A model generated the notes under the pieces. The model did no database searches. It saw only the letters and a program-made list of their open reading frames with translations, and was not told the origin of the DNA. The position numbers and the translations under genes were made by a program. From assembly GCA_037043455.1 (NCBI GenBank), contig JAWPHD010003282.1:1-64000 (forward strand): a DNA stretch of 64,000 bases, read 5' to 3'. This document shows, piece by piece, positions 52,601-54,400 of the stretch. The first letter of the stretch is position 1; each line of letters starts with the position of its first letter. This DNA comes from Cyrtodaria siliqua. Lineage: Eukaryota; Mollusca; Bivalvia; Adapedonta; Hiatellidae.

Positions 52601-53540
52601 CTGAGTGTCCCAAATTTTCCACGTCCGTTTACATTGGTGTCGTGACCAGGATATGTATTGTTGGAGGATCTTTACTTGAGGTGTCTAGAGACCTTGGTTG
52701 CGTGATATTTGTAGGGTGGCACATATCTTGTTAAAGGATGGAGGTATGTTGTTGGGCTCAGTTGGGTATAAGTAAATAGTTTTATAAGTGCGTTACTACT
52801 GTCTCGCCGCAAAGCAAGCTTTTATATCGATATCGGTAGAGCGTCCGCTACACCTGCAATCGTTCCGAGTTCAAATCCCGCTGAGTGTCCAAAGTTATCC
52901 CCATCCATTTACAATTTAATAAACTTATAAATAAGTGTTAGGTTAAAATTAGCGGCCTAGATAGCTCAGTGGAAAAGGACGACAGCCCTCGGCCCCGCGT
53001 GGGTTCACTCCCTGCCTCGGCCCCGAGTTGGTTCGCTCCCTTGCCTCGGCCCCGCGTGTGGTCGCTCCCTGCCTCGGTTCCGTGTGGGTTTGATCCCTGG
53101 CCTCAGCCCCTCGTGGGTTTGCTCCCTGCATCGGCCCCGCGTGAGTTTGCCCCAGTCTTCGGCCCCGCGTGGGTTCGGTCCCTGGCCTCGGCCCCACATG
53201 GGTTCGCTCCCTGGCTTCATTCTTTATCTCATCTCCCTCTGAGGTTGGTTTTCCATTATAACTGAATATGATGTGTTAACGAGACGTAAAACACATTTCT
53301 TGTTTATGTTGTTATGAGCCAAACTATTAAACAGTTGTTTCATAGATGTAATAGGAGATACACACAGTCAATGACTGTAAATGTTTCGTTTTTTTCTTTC
53401 AGAAGTTTATCGGCAATTCGGACTTGAACACCATTGAAACACGGATGCTACCAACCATCGTTACTGCTCTCTGTGTGAGATTATACCCAACCCAGTGGAA
53501 TGGGCGTATCTCGCTCCGCTGGGATATCATTGGCTGCTAA
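1329..53540 (+). CDS. Six-exon secreted PAN / EGF-like / sushi / F5/8C protein (whole gene model)
   Basis: Joined exons are 1329-1670, 9699-9795, 18435-18596, 29300-29490, 52108-52260 and 53403-53540. They total 1083 nt, giving 360 residues plus stop. All junctions are AG-acceptor/GT-donor and the phases agree, so one uninterrupted frame results. Order: N-terminal signal sequence (about 1-36), PAN/apple-like module (about 46-112), short cysteine-rich linker (120-143), sushi domain (148-200), F5/8 type C domain (C202 to C360). The domain's first and last cysteines would form its usual closing disulfide, and the protein ends three residues after the last conserved Ile. No membrane helix or GPI signal follows. 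F5/8C domains bind glycans or anionic phospholipids and sushi and PAN modules mediate protein or sugar contacts, so a secreted lectin-like, adhesion or immune role is plausible but inferred. I found no extra exon, but a small in-phase one in the long introns cannot be excluded. Confidence 0.82.
2099..2170 (+). CDS. Possible alternative terminal exon after exon 1
   Basis: A pyrimidine-containing acceptor (TTGGTTTCAG) ends at 2098. Reading from 2099 in phase 0, the phase left by exon 1, gives 23 codons ending FLF-like with TGA at 2168-2170, and AATAAA follows at 2283-2288. Splicing exon 1 here would make a 137-residue secreted protein of signal peptide plus PAN-like module with a small, Ala/Gly/Ser-rich, mildly hydrophobic tail. 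The segment is short, so acceptor plus open phase could arise by chance. It is not needed for the six-exon model. Confidence 0.3.
   Translation, partial: STADLSGASANGVITAACAVSLF
2283..2288 (+). terminator. AATAAA poly(A) signal candidate for the short isoform
   Basis: AATAAA lies 113 nt after the TGA of the candidate alternative terminal exon. In AT-rich DNA this hexamer is common, so it only supports the exon by position. Confidence 0.25.
2746..3160 (+). repeat. 3'-tail copy of the family-A retroelement
   Basis: Diverged copy of the roughly 480-bp non-coding tail seen downstream of RT copies at 47400-47920 and 61500-62170. Shared landmarks are GTTTGATG, TTGTCGTG-CCTTAATGG, GTGTGAGGTTTGGTGCAC, GAACCGGTTTAAAC and CACTGACCGTTCCAAGGCGG. 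There is no RT upstream of it, so it is a very 5'-truncated insertion or remnant. Confidence 0.75.
3583..4118 (-). repeat. 3'-tail copy of the family-A retroelement, reversed
   Basis: The reverse complement matches the same tail as 2746-3160, so the two copies form an inverted pair about 0.5 kb apart. The left edge is in an A-rich run (AAAAAAAGAAAG) where the tail's poly(A)-like end would be. Confidence 0.75.
4310..4790. repeat. Interspersed repeat with CACCTCTCACGCC motif and B-box-like segment
   Basis: The block at 4442-4490 (CACCTCTCACGCC-CCTAGCACCGG, ATTCTACTTTAA) recurs at 43574-43625 and, inverted, at 41824-41872. The 4310-4440 part repeats GGTTGACTGTGG/GATTGCTACAT three times. At 4651-4668, GAGAGCTCGAATCCC resembles a tRNA B box, so a SINE origin is possible. 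I recognise no coding capacity. Confidence 0.45.
4800..5690. other. Intron 1 DNA without recognised features
   Basis: AT-rich sequence. Only short unrelated ORFs occur and none has a recognisable domain. I see no repeat shared with the rest of the window. Confidence 0.4.
5701..5765. repeat. Two long C runs
   Basis: C runs of about 16 and 21 bases separated by a short AT-rich spacer. Such tracts are unstable in length and the assembly may be inaccurate here. Confidence 0.9.
5772..6080. repeat. 35-bp tandem repeat
   Basis: About eight to nine copies of a 35-bp unit containing GTATGGCAGTGTATAGTAC and TATATAGGAGAGGATT. Unit starts are visible at 5781, 5816, 5851, 5886, 5921, 5956 and 5991; the last units are shortened. 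Confidence 0.9.
6113..7069. mobile_element. Non-autonomous DNA element with GCTCGACTATTCGA ends
   Basis: GCTCGACTATTCGA at 6114-6127 is matched in inverted orientation at 7055-7068 (13 of 14). Next to the left end is a CGGCGTCGGCGTCGGCG run, a hallmark of a very common bivalve interspersed repeat. Inside are three full and one partial 179-bp units (GCGTGTAAGCTGTGTTTAC at about 6188, 6367 and 6546). No transposase is seen. Confidence 0.6.
6184..6720. repeat. 179-bp tandem repeat inside the element
   Basis: Three consecutive units, each with GTGTAAGCTGTGTTTAC, ACATTTCTT-TCCTAGCA, CTTCCTTATAG and GGGCTCCCATGGAACCC. Divergence increases to the right and a fourth, broken unit starts near 6740. 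Confidence 0.85.
7495..7947 (+). other. Possible solo-LTR-like segment
   Basis: Starts TGTAACAT and contains TATAAATA at 7640-7647 and AATAAATAAA at 7837-7846, 190 bp later, the order expected for U3-R-U5. Three copies of a roughly 26-bp unit (AAAGAGACACTTGGCAATT-like) lie at 7872-7947. There is no internal retroviral-type domain and no clear target duplication, so this is weak. Confidence 0.2.
7948..9229. other. Intron 1 DNA without recognised features
   Basis: AT-rich. Short ORFs on both strands here (up to 89 codons) have no domain, no repeat relation and no splice context linking them to the host gene. Confidence 0.4.
9230..9500 (-). repeat. 3'-tail copy of the family-A retroelement, reversed
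   Basis: The reverse complement ends CCGATCTTTTTATATTTCTT, the same 3' terminus as the copy beginning at 36704. The stem-loop half-sites CAGTGG and CCACTG lie at 9400-9420. The element is 5'-truncated at about 9500, 200 bp before exon 2. Confidence 0.8.
9699..9795 (+). CDS. Exon 2: short cysteine-rich EGF-like linker
   Basis: The acceptor is TATTCCAG ending at 9698 and the donor is GT at 9796. The 97-nt exon runs phase 0 to phase 1 and encodes residues 115-146 plus a split codon. It reads C120-x4-C125-x5-C131-x11-C143 with a CGPGQKCEV core, typical of the front half of EGF-like or follistatin-type linkers before a sushi domain. It is too short for a full six-cysteine EGF. A degenerate family-A retroelement starts almost immediately downstream, and a reversed retroelement tail lies about 200 bp upstream. 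Confidence 0.75.
9806..11275 (+). pseudogene. Broken RT copy, family-A retroelement
   Basis: Reading across frames gives, in order, an N-terminal block (YNKPIRNIIFNYNKLVSD), a GHVITGNF block, an RRLFSKGPKYR-like block, a WC-RREHA block, RT motifs with GxxxGTNCAPLVADLLLYNYE near 10582, SRYLDDILNID near 10700, and the C-terminal YRYHKLRKTFA region near 11020. Many stops and frameshifts separate them. The 3' tail is absent. It inserted in the host gene's intron about 10 bp after exon 2. Confidence 0.85.
11280..12119. other. Intron 2 DNA without recognised genes
   Basis: No ORF of note and no repeat shared with other parts of the window, apart from A/T runs. Confidence 0.4.
12120..12362 (-). mobile_element. 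tRNA-derived SINE-like element
   Basis: On the minus strand, GTCGGTGTAGCGGACAATGC (A-box-like, about 12336-12358) is followed by GATCCGGGTTCAAG (B box, about 12305-12318). The body shares blocks such as GCTCGGA-ATAGAC, GGACGAGGCTAA and GGAATC-GGGAA with the elements at 14832 and 28098, so these form one diverged superfamily. Confidence 0.6.
12480..12760. repeat. Bivalve-type interspersed repeat with CGGACGGACGACGACGG end
   Basis: Contains GGTTAGGTTGCAGGTTA twice (12535 and 12686 regions), a GTGAAGTTTCATGAAC block and a CATGACGGACGGACGACG terminus, features of a common mollusc interspersed repeat. It is non-coding. Confidence 0.5.
12790..13860. other. Intron 2 DNA without recognised features
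   Basis: AT-rich; no domain-bearing ORF. A short GGATGGATTGGTGGATGGATTGG stretch (about 13731) is simple sequence. Confidence 0.4.
13864..14006. repeat. Opposed G run and C run
   Basis: A G run of about 20 (13904-13923) with a preceding shorter one, and C runs at about 13972-13997, flank a 45-bp AT-rich spacer. The repeat TACTATTATGATACAA occurs on both sides of the G run (13870 and 13925), indicating a local duplication. Confidence 0.8.
14305..14420. repeat. 52-bp direct duplication
   Basis: AATCAAATCCATAAGCGG ... GTGTGTTTTTTAGGAAC occurs twice in tandem with three differences. Confidence 0.85.
14832..15050 (-). mobile_element. SINE-like element, head missing
   Basis: Nearly the same sequence as 28138-28345 (TATAGGTTATTTAGAGCCGC, ATTATCGAATAGATTCCT, GACCGATACACGGGACCGCC). 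The tRNA-like head with A and B boxes seen at 28362-28415 is absent, so this copy is 5'-truncated, as expected for target-primed insertion. Confidence 0.75.
15356..15643. repeat. 143-bp tandem duplication
   Basis: Two almost identical copies starting at 15356 and 15499 (TAATAATATCGCTGTAAAGT ... CCAATGAGCTGGGACAATT). Very few differences suggest a recent event. Confidence 0.92.
15690..16020 (+). repeat. Interspersed repeat, copy 1
   Basis: Matches 30890-31235 in the same orientation: CGACACTCCAG-TTCTGGG-TTTGG, GGCTGGTTAAAGCCGTTTAT, CAGTAGGTTxAGAAA and GACTGTTGTTGGCGGG. GGCT-GGTTAAAGCC is a small palindrome within it. It is non-coding and the family is unknown to me. Confidence 0.7.
16021..17660. 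other. Intron 2 DNA with minor local repeats
   Basis: Contains two tandem copies of a 24-bp unit (GATGCCACTTGACAGAAGG) at 16352-16400, a G-rich segment at 16508-16575, and a run of TTTTTGGGGAACA units at 16635-16760. No gene is recognised. Confidence 0.5.
17667..18185 (+). repeat. 3'-tail copy of the family-A retroelement with a stub of the RT C-terminus
   Basis: Begins with ATTCCTCTTTGATTATGCGATGACCGGACA, corresponding to the end of the RT reading frame and stop, and then the full tail. The stem-loop is at 18021-18040 (CAGTGG ... CCACTG). It ends 250 bp before the sushi exon. Confidence 0.8.
18435..18596 (+). CDS. Exon 3: sushi (CCP/SCR) domain
   Basis: The acceptor TTATTACAG ends at 18434 and the donor GT is at 18597. 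The 162-nt exon is phase 1-1, the classic symmetric exon of shuffled sushi modules. Residues 147-200 read ECPPLQEPLN, then GARVCFSCVAGY, then NGTWKGASPQC, matching the sushi hallmarks: Cys1 with Pro, a Gly-x-Tyr after the second cysteine region, Gly-x-Trp, then Pro-x-Cys. Six cysteines are present (148, 171, 174, 184, 187, 200) rather than four, suggesting one extra disulfide. Confidence is high on the domain. Confidence 0.9.
18620..19260. repeat. Bivalve-type interspersed repeat with CCGTCCGTCCG start
   Basis: Begins CGTCTTTCCGTCCGTCCGTA, 25 bp after the sushi exon donor. Related blocks (AGTAATGAAA-CTC, ACCGAACTTTGTCGG/ACCAAACTCGGCCAT, CAGC-AGATCGGATT/CCAGATATGATTCAT) recur about every 290 bp. 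It is non-coding. Confidence 0.5.
19628..19666. repeat. 16-bp-arm inverted repeat
   Basis: CCGTGCTCTAACTTCC and GGAAGTTAGAGTACGG flank AATAAAT. One G-T position; otherwise perfect. Confidence 0.8.
19965..20335. repeat. Short tandem duplications and a GA run
   Basis: AATAATCAAAGAACAA units recur at 19967-20070. A 52-bp unit (TTTATTTCTGATATAATAAT...) occurs twice at 20171-20280, and (GA)n occupies about 20305-20331. Confidence 0.85.
20882..21734 (-). pseudogene. Crypton-like (DUF3504 / KIAA1958-type) tyrosine-recombinase pseudogene
   Basis: One frame runs from 21734 down to 20882 with two in-frame stops, TAA at 21516-21518 and TAG at 21087-21089. It reads KWAYNVFTALRECRGSVPDI, then TLDFYLTRFVMETRKQNG, then YPPKSLYYLACGLFRYLRES, then after the TAG VFYYECKLFGLRGHDEHRSL and GRNCKNYKGGLANV. 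These blocks are characteristic of DUF3504 proteins (QRICH1, ZMYM2-4, KIAA1958), which derive from Crypton transposases. The GLRGHDEHRSL segment carries the first recombinase Arg. A 33-bp in-frame duplication (NGAPRKQEMGE twice) precedes the domain. At 20882 the frame meets GAAG|GTAGGC, a donor-like site, so a further exon with the catalytic Tyr would be expected leftward; I did not find it. About ten residues are also missing before the TAG relative to relatives, from memory of the family. Confidence 0.75.
21970..22066. repeat. Long hairpin (about 47-bp arms)
   Basis: ATAGAGTCTG-TCTCAGC, TTATTTAAACACC and GATGGGC are matched in inverted orientation across a 3-nt loop (22016-22018). Mismatches are few and mostly in the middle of the arms. 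Confidence 0.85.
22264..22348 (-). ncRNA. tRNA-like Pol III unit, leftward
   Basis: The minus strand reads TATAGTTCAGCGGATAGAGC (A box), then a short arm, then GTGTGTTCGAGCCCC (B box), and T8 about 15 nt further. The same unit is at 58249-58330. There is no recognisable anticodon arm or acceptor closure, so it is not a functional tRNA gene. Confidence 0.55.
22640..22730 (+). ncRNA. tRNA-like Pol III unit, rightward
   Basis: TAGTCTAGTGGTTCAGCG (A box, 22646-22663), then GGTTCAAATCCC (B box, 22696-22707), then ATTTTTTTAT. A-to-B spacing is about 50 nt. In the copy at 57823-58507 the A-box side remains (about 57950-57975) but the B box is lost. Confidence 0.55.
22825..22982. repeat. 158-bp imperfect palindrome at the element end
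   Basis: GGTGTTCGTCGATT ... ACTTCACACGTGAC ... TTATTACCAGTTAAAA is repeated inverted to the right, centred on AGCTTTAAAGCT (22905-22916). The left arm is about 14 bp longer. It looks like two copies of the same element terminus joined head to head. Confidence 0.85.
22994..23290 (+). pseudogene. RT C-terminal fragment, family-A retroelement
   Basis: Translating across frames gives the NKAN-like start, IYDKxDDFQI, YGVYVSQLIRFSK and the GYxYHKL segment, as in 46850-47080. Two or more frameshifts. The fragment has neither the catalytic box nor the 3' tail. Confidence 0.75.
23580..23690. repeat. C-rich and CA-rich simple sequence
   Basis: A 17-C run, two GCCCCCGCCCGGTCCCCCCCC-like units, then (CA)n. 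The minus strand is strongly G-quadruplex-prone. Confidence 0.9.
23755..23830 (-). mobile_element. tRNA-like SINE head
   Basis: The minus strand has CTGGTGCAGTGGCTAGCGAT (A box) and GTGAGTTCGAGACGC (B box) about 50 nt apart, followed by a T run in the outward direction (TTTTTTATAA). It could be a degenerate tRNA pseudogene instead. Confidence 0.5.
24360..26640. repeat. 27-bp tandem array with two alternating unit types
   Basis: About 84 copies. Type A contains GGCGTCATAAAACTCATCCC and type B contains GGCGTAATAAACGTATCGTC, both joined through CTGTATT. A and B often alternate, giving a 54-bp dimer. Because 27 is a multiple of 3, several frames on both strands are open for 60-190 codons; these ORFs have no other support. 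Isolated GTCG for GGCG changes recur in neighbouring units, showing spread of variants. Confidence 0.95.
26641..27690. repeat. 27-bp tandem array, second subfamily
   Basis: Continues the preceding array with the same period, but the unit is CCTGTAGTGGCGTCATAAAC plus TCATCAC. TAGTGG replaces TATTGG from about 26740 onward, so the array is composed of two homogenised blocks. Minus-strand frames again stay open (up to 169 codons). Confidence 0.93.
28098..28424 (-). mobile_element. tRNA-derived SINE, near complete
   Basis: The minus strand begins GGCTGGCGTGGCGCAGTCGG (A box within 28397-28415), B box CCGGATTCAATCC at 28362-28374, then a body shared with 14832-15050, and ends in an AATTC/AATTG-rich tail near 28098-28125. 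Head, body and tail are in the order of a tRNA-type SINE. Confidence 0.8.
28399..28640. repeat. 120-bp tandem duplication including the SINE head
   Basis: GCTACCGACTGCGCCACGCC ... GTGTTACAGGAAAC is present twice (28399 and 28519), so the A-box half of the SINE head is duplicated without its B box. Confidence 0.9.
28749..29155. repeat. 57-bp tandem array
   Basis: Seven copies of a unit with ATGATCTTCCGAGCTTTCAT, CGATATTACAACTATGTCC and AAGTTTGGTAAATATCA. The flank at 29158-29215 (GCGTCGACGACGGACAAC) matches the end of a common bivalve repeat, so the array is an internal amplification of that repeat. Open frames of 150 and 174 codons on opposite strands follow from the period of 57. Confidence 0.93.
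29300..29490 (+). CDS. Exon 4: F5/8 type C domain, first part
   Basis: The acceptor TTTGTGCAG ends at 29299 and the donor GT is at 29491, after the codons for WIQ. The 191-nt exon enters in phase 1 and leaves in phase 0. It encodes residues 201-264: C202, then GPNGVPDDSLSASSSWN (the I-P-D-S-x-I-x-A-S-S segment of discoidin domains), then ARLN, then NGAWSAGTNDINQWIQ, the conserved W-x-A-x-x-N-D-x-x-Q-W-I-Q block. The domain continues without loss in exon 5, 22.6 kb downstream. Confidence 0.93.
29491..30180. other. Start of the 22.6-kb F5/8C-splitting intron
   Basis: AT-rich intron DNA; no repeat or gene recognised before the 34-bp array. Confidence 0.4.
30186..30720. repeat. 34-bp tandem array with irregular spacers
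   Basis: About 13 copies of ACAAACTTACCGATCACGG-TACTCTAGTAATAAT. Some are separated by a TCCTACAGATATG-CATG spacer that itself recurs three times, giving a higher-order arrangement. Confidence 0.9.
30890..31235 (+). repeat. Interspersed repeat, copy 2
   Basis: Partner of 15690-16020, same orientation, moderately diverged, with a duplicated TTTATATTGTGTxTATTG segment near 31080-31115. Confidence 0.7.
31575..31715. repeat. 37-bp tandem repeat, about four copies
   Basis: GGACATGACATATCTGGAAG followed by TGTACCACCCCGAG; copies begin near 31587, 31623, 31660 and 31696. Confidence 0.85.
31818..31878. repeat. Hairpin at the edge of the 73-bp array
   Basis: TATAATATTGTGCGAGTTTT is repeated inverted (AAAACTCGCACAATATTATA) across a short spacer; arms about 24 bp. 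Confidence 0.85.
31931..34462. repeat. 73-bp satellite array
   Basis: About 34 units, each with CGACGTATGTAGTATAGTAA, GTGATACATGTACATAAATC and TATGTTTAGTAGTATAG-TGATACGGATC. Units start at 31934, 32007 and so on. Sub-variants include extra TAATGTAGTA insertions. A 386-bp block is duplicated: 33292-33560 corresponds to 33678-33930, including the rare ATGTACGACGTACATAAATC variant. The right end is cut by a retroelement. Confidence 0.95.
34555..35557. mobile_element. Mariner-like element inside the non-LTR element
   Basis: Termini CGAGGGTCATTCAATAAG and the inverted CTTTTTGAAGCACCCTCG match at 24 of 27 positions (through GTTCTGTCAC) and are flanked by TA on both sides. Removing the 1003 bp plus one TA gives exactly the sequence of the uninterrupted copy near 55640-55660 (TATTAATTAAAAATTAATG). 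No transposase ORF is visible, so it is a decayed or non-autonomous copy. Confidence 0.85.
35560..36703 (-). pseudogene. RNase H and C-terminal part of the I/Jockey-group ORF2
   Basis: Parallel to 55777-56700 of the second copy: RNase H catalytic segments and the C-terminal CxPCFAPLTVKHI-like Cys/His motif. It contains a 34-bp duplication at 36340-36390 (AATTTAAGGCAAGTTCAATT twice) and several frameshifts. Confidence 0.75.
36704..38212 (-). mobile_element. 5'-truncated family-A retroelement inserted in the non-LTR element
   Basis: From 3' to 5': 3' terminus (AAGAAATATAAAAAGATCGG), tail with stem-loop at 36875-36895, then the RT C-terminal half. Flanked by GAA (36701-36703 and 38210-38212). 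Joining the flanks restores the ACGAAGACCAAAT sequence of the intact relative at 56762-56775. It is inserted in the same orientation as its host. Confidence 0.85.
37377..38212 (-). pseudogene. RT C-terminal half of the family-A retroelement, best preserved
   Basis: RT block with YRQIVGIPMGTNCAPLVADL, catalytic SRYLDDILNID, then NNASFLDLDLSIENDEI, IYDKRDDFNFDIVNYPHLDG, VPRATSYGVYVSQLIRFSRA and a basic C-terminal region (RYHKLRKTFAKFYYRNPDLL). One frameshift at about 37930 separates the GTNCAPL block from the YLDDI block. I saw no GIY-YIG or other endonuclease domain in any copy in this window. RT order and motifs resemble Penelope-like or allied elements; the exact clade is not settled here. 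Confidence 0.8.
38213..39460 (-). pseudogene. RT domain of the I/Jockey-group element
   Basis: Fragments in order along the minus strand: YRPIALTSCICKTMERMINE, GFRRQRGTTDNLIRFES, EKAYDTVWKYGIMNDL, GVPQDSILSVTLFNIKIN (intact relatives have GVPQGS), SLYVDDFVVCYRA with the catalytic YVDD box, and the thumb region LYRSLIRSKLDYGSIVYGS. Frameshifts near 39160 and 38760, and an early stop near 38530. At 38213 the frame runs straight into the inserted retroelement, creating a chimeric 205-codon ORF (37909-38526). Confidence 0.82.
39802..40255. mobile_element. 454-bp TTAA-flanked MITE
   Basis: Flanked by TTAA (39798-39801 and 40256-40259). Ends GGTCTCACAACACA and, inverted, GATAACACTACACA (10 of 14 alike). 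Removing it and one TTAA restores the host element's reading frame (TWDMVRKLNDKGNSSCVNHL). The TTAA target suggests mobilisation by a piggyBac-type transposase; no ORF is present. Relative at 53-456. Confidence 0.8.
40256..41335 (-). pseudogene. AP-endonuclease and linker region of the I/Jockey-group ORF2
   Basis: Minus-strand pieces: CRGLKPNYDEISLLLNKHNP (start of the endonuclease), AFCLQETFLKTNDKISFKNY, then GDDLCGSDHFPLFLEILG with the conserved S-D-H motif near 40690-40730, then KPWYDDDCKKAISDRKAVLN and HAKARRTIKDSKRKSWRLYV in the linker. Stops and frameshifts separate them. Confidence 0.78.
41346..41690 (-). pseudogene. Short ORF1 remnant of the I/Jockey-group element
   Basis: The minus strand opens at 41688 with MKYKTRYHLGVSES, then a Ser/Thr/Pro/Gln-rich low-complexity stretch; after a frameshift it ends NRFGDLEMEVDDSARLEL, shortly before the endonuclease start. 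No CCHC knuckle or RRM is visible. It is much shorter than a typical ORF1, so it is probably deleted. Confidence 0.5.
41824..43630. repeat. 1.8-kb segment bounded by inverted CCTCTCACG repeats
   Basis: The left end carries CTGCTTAAGCCGATGCTAGG-GGACGTGAGAG and the right end (43574-43625) the inverted CTCTCACGCC-CCCTAGCACCGGTTTAA. Between them are a GGATGGCTTA repeat (42406-42450) and two related blocks at 42590-42850 (TCACTGAGTTAT, TAATGCxCCTA). Either a DNA element with these termini or two independent copies of one repeat facing each other. Confidence 0.4.
43631..45080. other. Intron DNA without recognised features
   Basis: AT-rich. Small ORFs at 44529-44875 (minus) have no domain. No repeat shared within the window was seen. 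Confidence 0.4.
45765..46300 (+). pseudogene. RT core of the longest family-A copy
   Basis: One open stretch of 140 codons reads ISTYDFSTLYKTLPHHLIKD, FFTNGSLDNYTMWTCHEVCE, VYRQIVGIHMGTNCAPLVAD and ends at a stop just before the YLDDI box (CCAGATACC-TAGGCAGATG), where intact relatives have CAG; the catalytic block SRYLDDILNID follows at 46218-46250 in the next stretch. GIHMG replaces GIPMG. Confidence 0.82.
46307..46790 (+). mobile_element. Family-A 3' tail inserted into its own family's RT
   Basis: 479 bp of tail (TGTTTGTCTATGACC to TTTTTGTCTTT) flanked by CTTAA on both sides (46302-46306, 46786-46790). Excising it rejoins CAGCTTAACAAAGCTAA, as in the uninterrupted copy at 37800-37816 (minus). 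Confidence 0.87.
46791..47359 (+). pseudogene. RT C-terminal half, longest family-A copy
   Basis: Open for about 170 codons: IYDKKDDFNFDIINYPHLDG, YGVYVSQLIRFSRACTRVEN, QGYRYHKLRKTFAKCYYRNR, LRQGLSQPDFYGDVIYKLRK, and the C-terminal SYDPIILKRKVQLDVGPFYS. It ends in frame with TAA at 47357-47359. Compared with other copies the last residues are shifted (about one base lost near 47290). Confidence 0.82.
47930..49760. other. Intron DNA without recognised features
   Basis: AT-rich; no domain-bearing ORF and no repeat recognised apart from two GGGGCTTC-TAAG-GTATAAGGCTxT blocks at 49545-49640. Confidence 0.4.
49765..49980. repeat. 35-bp tandem repeat, six copies
   Basis: ACAAGCGTGGCGTAAACAAG plus TGTCAACAAACTAAG; units at 49768, 49803, 49838, 49873, 49908 and 49943. 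Very uniform, so recent. Confidence 0.95.
50107..51925. repeat. 27-bp minisatellite, about 67 copies
   Basis: Unit CTAACACCTCCATCACACTA plus TGTGTGG, unrelated in sequence to the other 27-bp array. Variants (GTGAC for GTGGC, CACCATG for CACTATG, TTCATC for TCCATC) recur in ordered sets every few units, indicating multi-unit duplication (for example the GAC / CCATG / TTC series near 50690, 50850, 51010 and 51290). Overlapping ORFs of 583 (minus) and 562 codons (plus) are consequences of the period. It ends 182 bp before exon 5. Confidence 0.96.
52108..52260 (+). CDS. Exon 5: F5/8 type C domain, middle part
   Basis: The acceptor TTTTACAG ends at 52107 and the donor GT is at 52261. It has 51 codons, phase 0-0, residues 265-315. 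It reads ARFNIPKTVKAIAIQGR, then YVTEFIVSYSADCINFQDI, matching the V-x-x-I-x-T-Q-G-R and Y-V-x-x-F-x-V-x-Y-S-x-D strands of discoidin domains. The usual VDLG of the junction is replaced by ARFN. The exon starts about 180 bp after a 1.8-kb minisatellite. Confidence 0.93.
52467..52910 (+). mobile_element. tRNA-like repeat in two tandem copies (280-bp period)
   Basis: GTTACTACTGTCTCGC at 52512 and 52792; each is followed by TTTTAT-TCGATATxGGTAGAG (A-box-like) and CGTTCCGAxTTCGAACTCC or TTCCGAGTTCAAATCCCGC (B box). The second copy keeps the better B box. Probably a duplicated SINE head. Confidence 0.55.
52952..53217 (+). repeat. tRNA-like head with B-box region amplified eightfold
   Basis: GCGGCCTAGATAGCTCAGTG (A box, 52962-52980) is followed by CGGCCCCGCGTGGGTTCACTCCC-like T-arm units repeated eight times with a 28-30 bp period (B-box cores near 53001, 53029, 53057, 53087, 53116, 53143, 53171 and 53199). 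The GC content is far above the surrounding intron. The usual A after GTTCR is C in most units, so binding by TFIIIC is uncertain. Confidence 0.7.
53403..53540 (+). CDS. Exon 6: F5/8 type C domain, last part, and stop
   Basis: The acceptor TTTCTTTCAG ends at 53402. It has 45 codons and TAA at 53538-53540. It begins KFIGNSDLNTIETRMLPTIV, followed by LCVRLYPTQWNG, then ISLRWDIIGC and stop. This is the canonical F-x-G-N-x-D, R-x-Y-P-x-x-W-N-G and L-R-x-E-x-x-G-C end of a discoidin domain, with WDI in place of the common E-x-x. The protein therefore ends with its domain. Confidence 0.93.
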   Translation, partial: KFIGNSDLNTIETRMLPTIVTALCVRLYPTQWNGRISLRWDIIGC

Positions 53541-53695
53541 TTACAACTACGTGTACCCATCTTGAGAAAGTGAAGCCTTGTTTTCAGTCACAGTATAGGA
53601 AGTTCATGATGGCGGGATTTAAACGAACTTGACGTAGCTGCTGTTTCTATATAGTTTACCTTTTAAAACATGTCACCCTTTCGCAGTGACAAACA

Positions 53696-53701
53696 AATAA
53701 A
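53696..53701 (+). terminator. AATAAA poly(A) signal of the host gene
   Basis: First AATAAA after the stop codon, about 155 nt downstream, within AAACAAATAAATATTC. A U-rich stretch follows. It gives a short 3' UTR. Confidence 0.5.
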
Positions 53702-54029
53702 TATTCTTTTAGAATGTATGCCTCGACGAACCTTCTAAATCTTGTCGATTCTATAATTTTTGGTTAGGAAGATGGTGTTTCTCCGTTGTCTAAATCCAGA
53801 CGGCAGATTTGTGAATGAAAACTGAGACTGTAAAACGCTGCAATGGCTCACAAACCGACCGTGTAGCAGTAACGCGAACATGAATTAAGAAGAATCTTGT
53901 TTAATTACTGTGACTGAATTTCAGTAACACATGAACCATAAATCGACATTACTGTGAAATCTGTAATTCGTTTAACTTTATTCTTAACATTTTTAATTCG
54001 TGGTATTATGCGCTTTGTAAAAATGAGAA
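53702..54029. other. DNA downstream of the host gene
   Basis: No gene or repeat recognised between the poly(A) signal and the family-B tail. Confidence 0.4.
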
Positions 54030-54400
54030 AATTGGTTCTATAGAAACCACAGCGCCCAATCGCAATGGCACCGTATATCCGCAATGTATCACAAACAAAT
54101 AGCAAATTAAATGTACAATAAAAAAGACAATGCACAACATAAAGAGTAGTGAAGACAGGGTTACCGACTTGGAACGGTCAGTATGCAATAAGGCCTACTG
54201 GTTGCCTCAAATCGATTTTATGCGTACACAACCTCGCTATTATACTGTCTTCAGCGGCGCTAAAACTGACAAGACATTGTAAATAAAAGTACATCCCATC
54301 AAAAGAAAATATTTAATAATGAAGTCCACATCTAGAGAATTGAGGAAACGATACACGTGTATGTTATTATAAAACTAAATCTATATAAAACAACATCATA
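54030..54400 (-). repeat. 3'-tail copy of the family-B retroelement
   Basis: Matches 62930-63260 (TATAGAAACCACAGCG, CAATCGCAATGGC, GGAACGGTCAGTA, AAGGCCTACTGG, ATCGATTTTATGCG, TACATCCCAT). Shares only the stem-loop block with family A. The stem-loop at 54179-54200 has one mismatch. Confidence 0.72.

Noticed and set aside
52949..53265. Pro/Ser- or Arg/Gly-rich ORFs at the GC-rich block
   Set aside because: They are translations of the B-box ladder on both strands.
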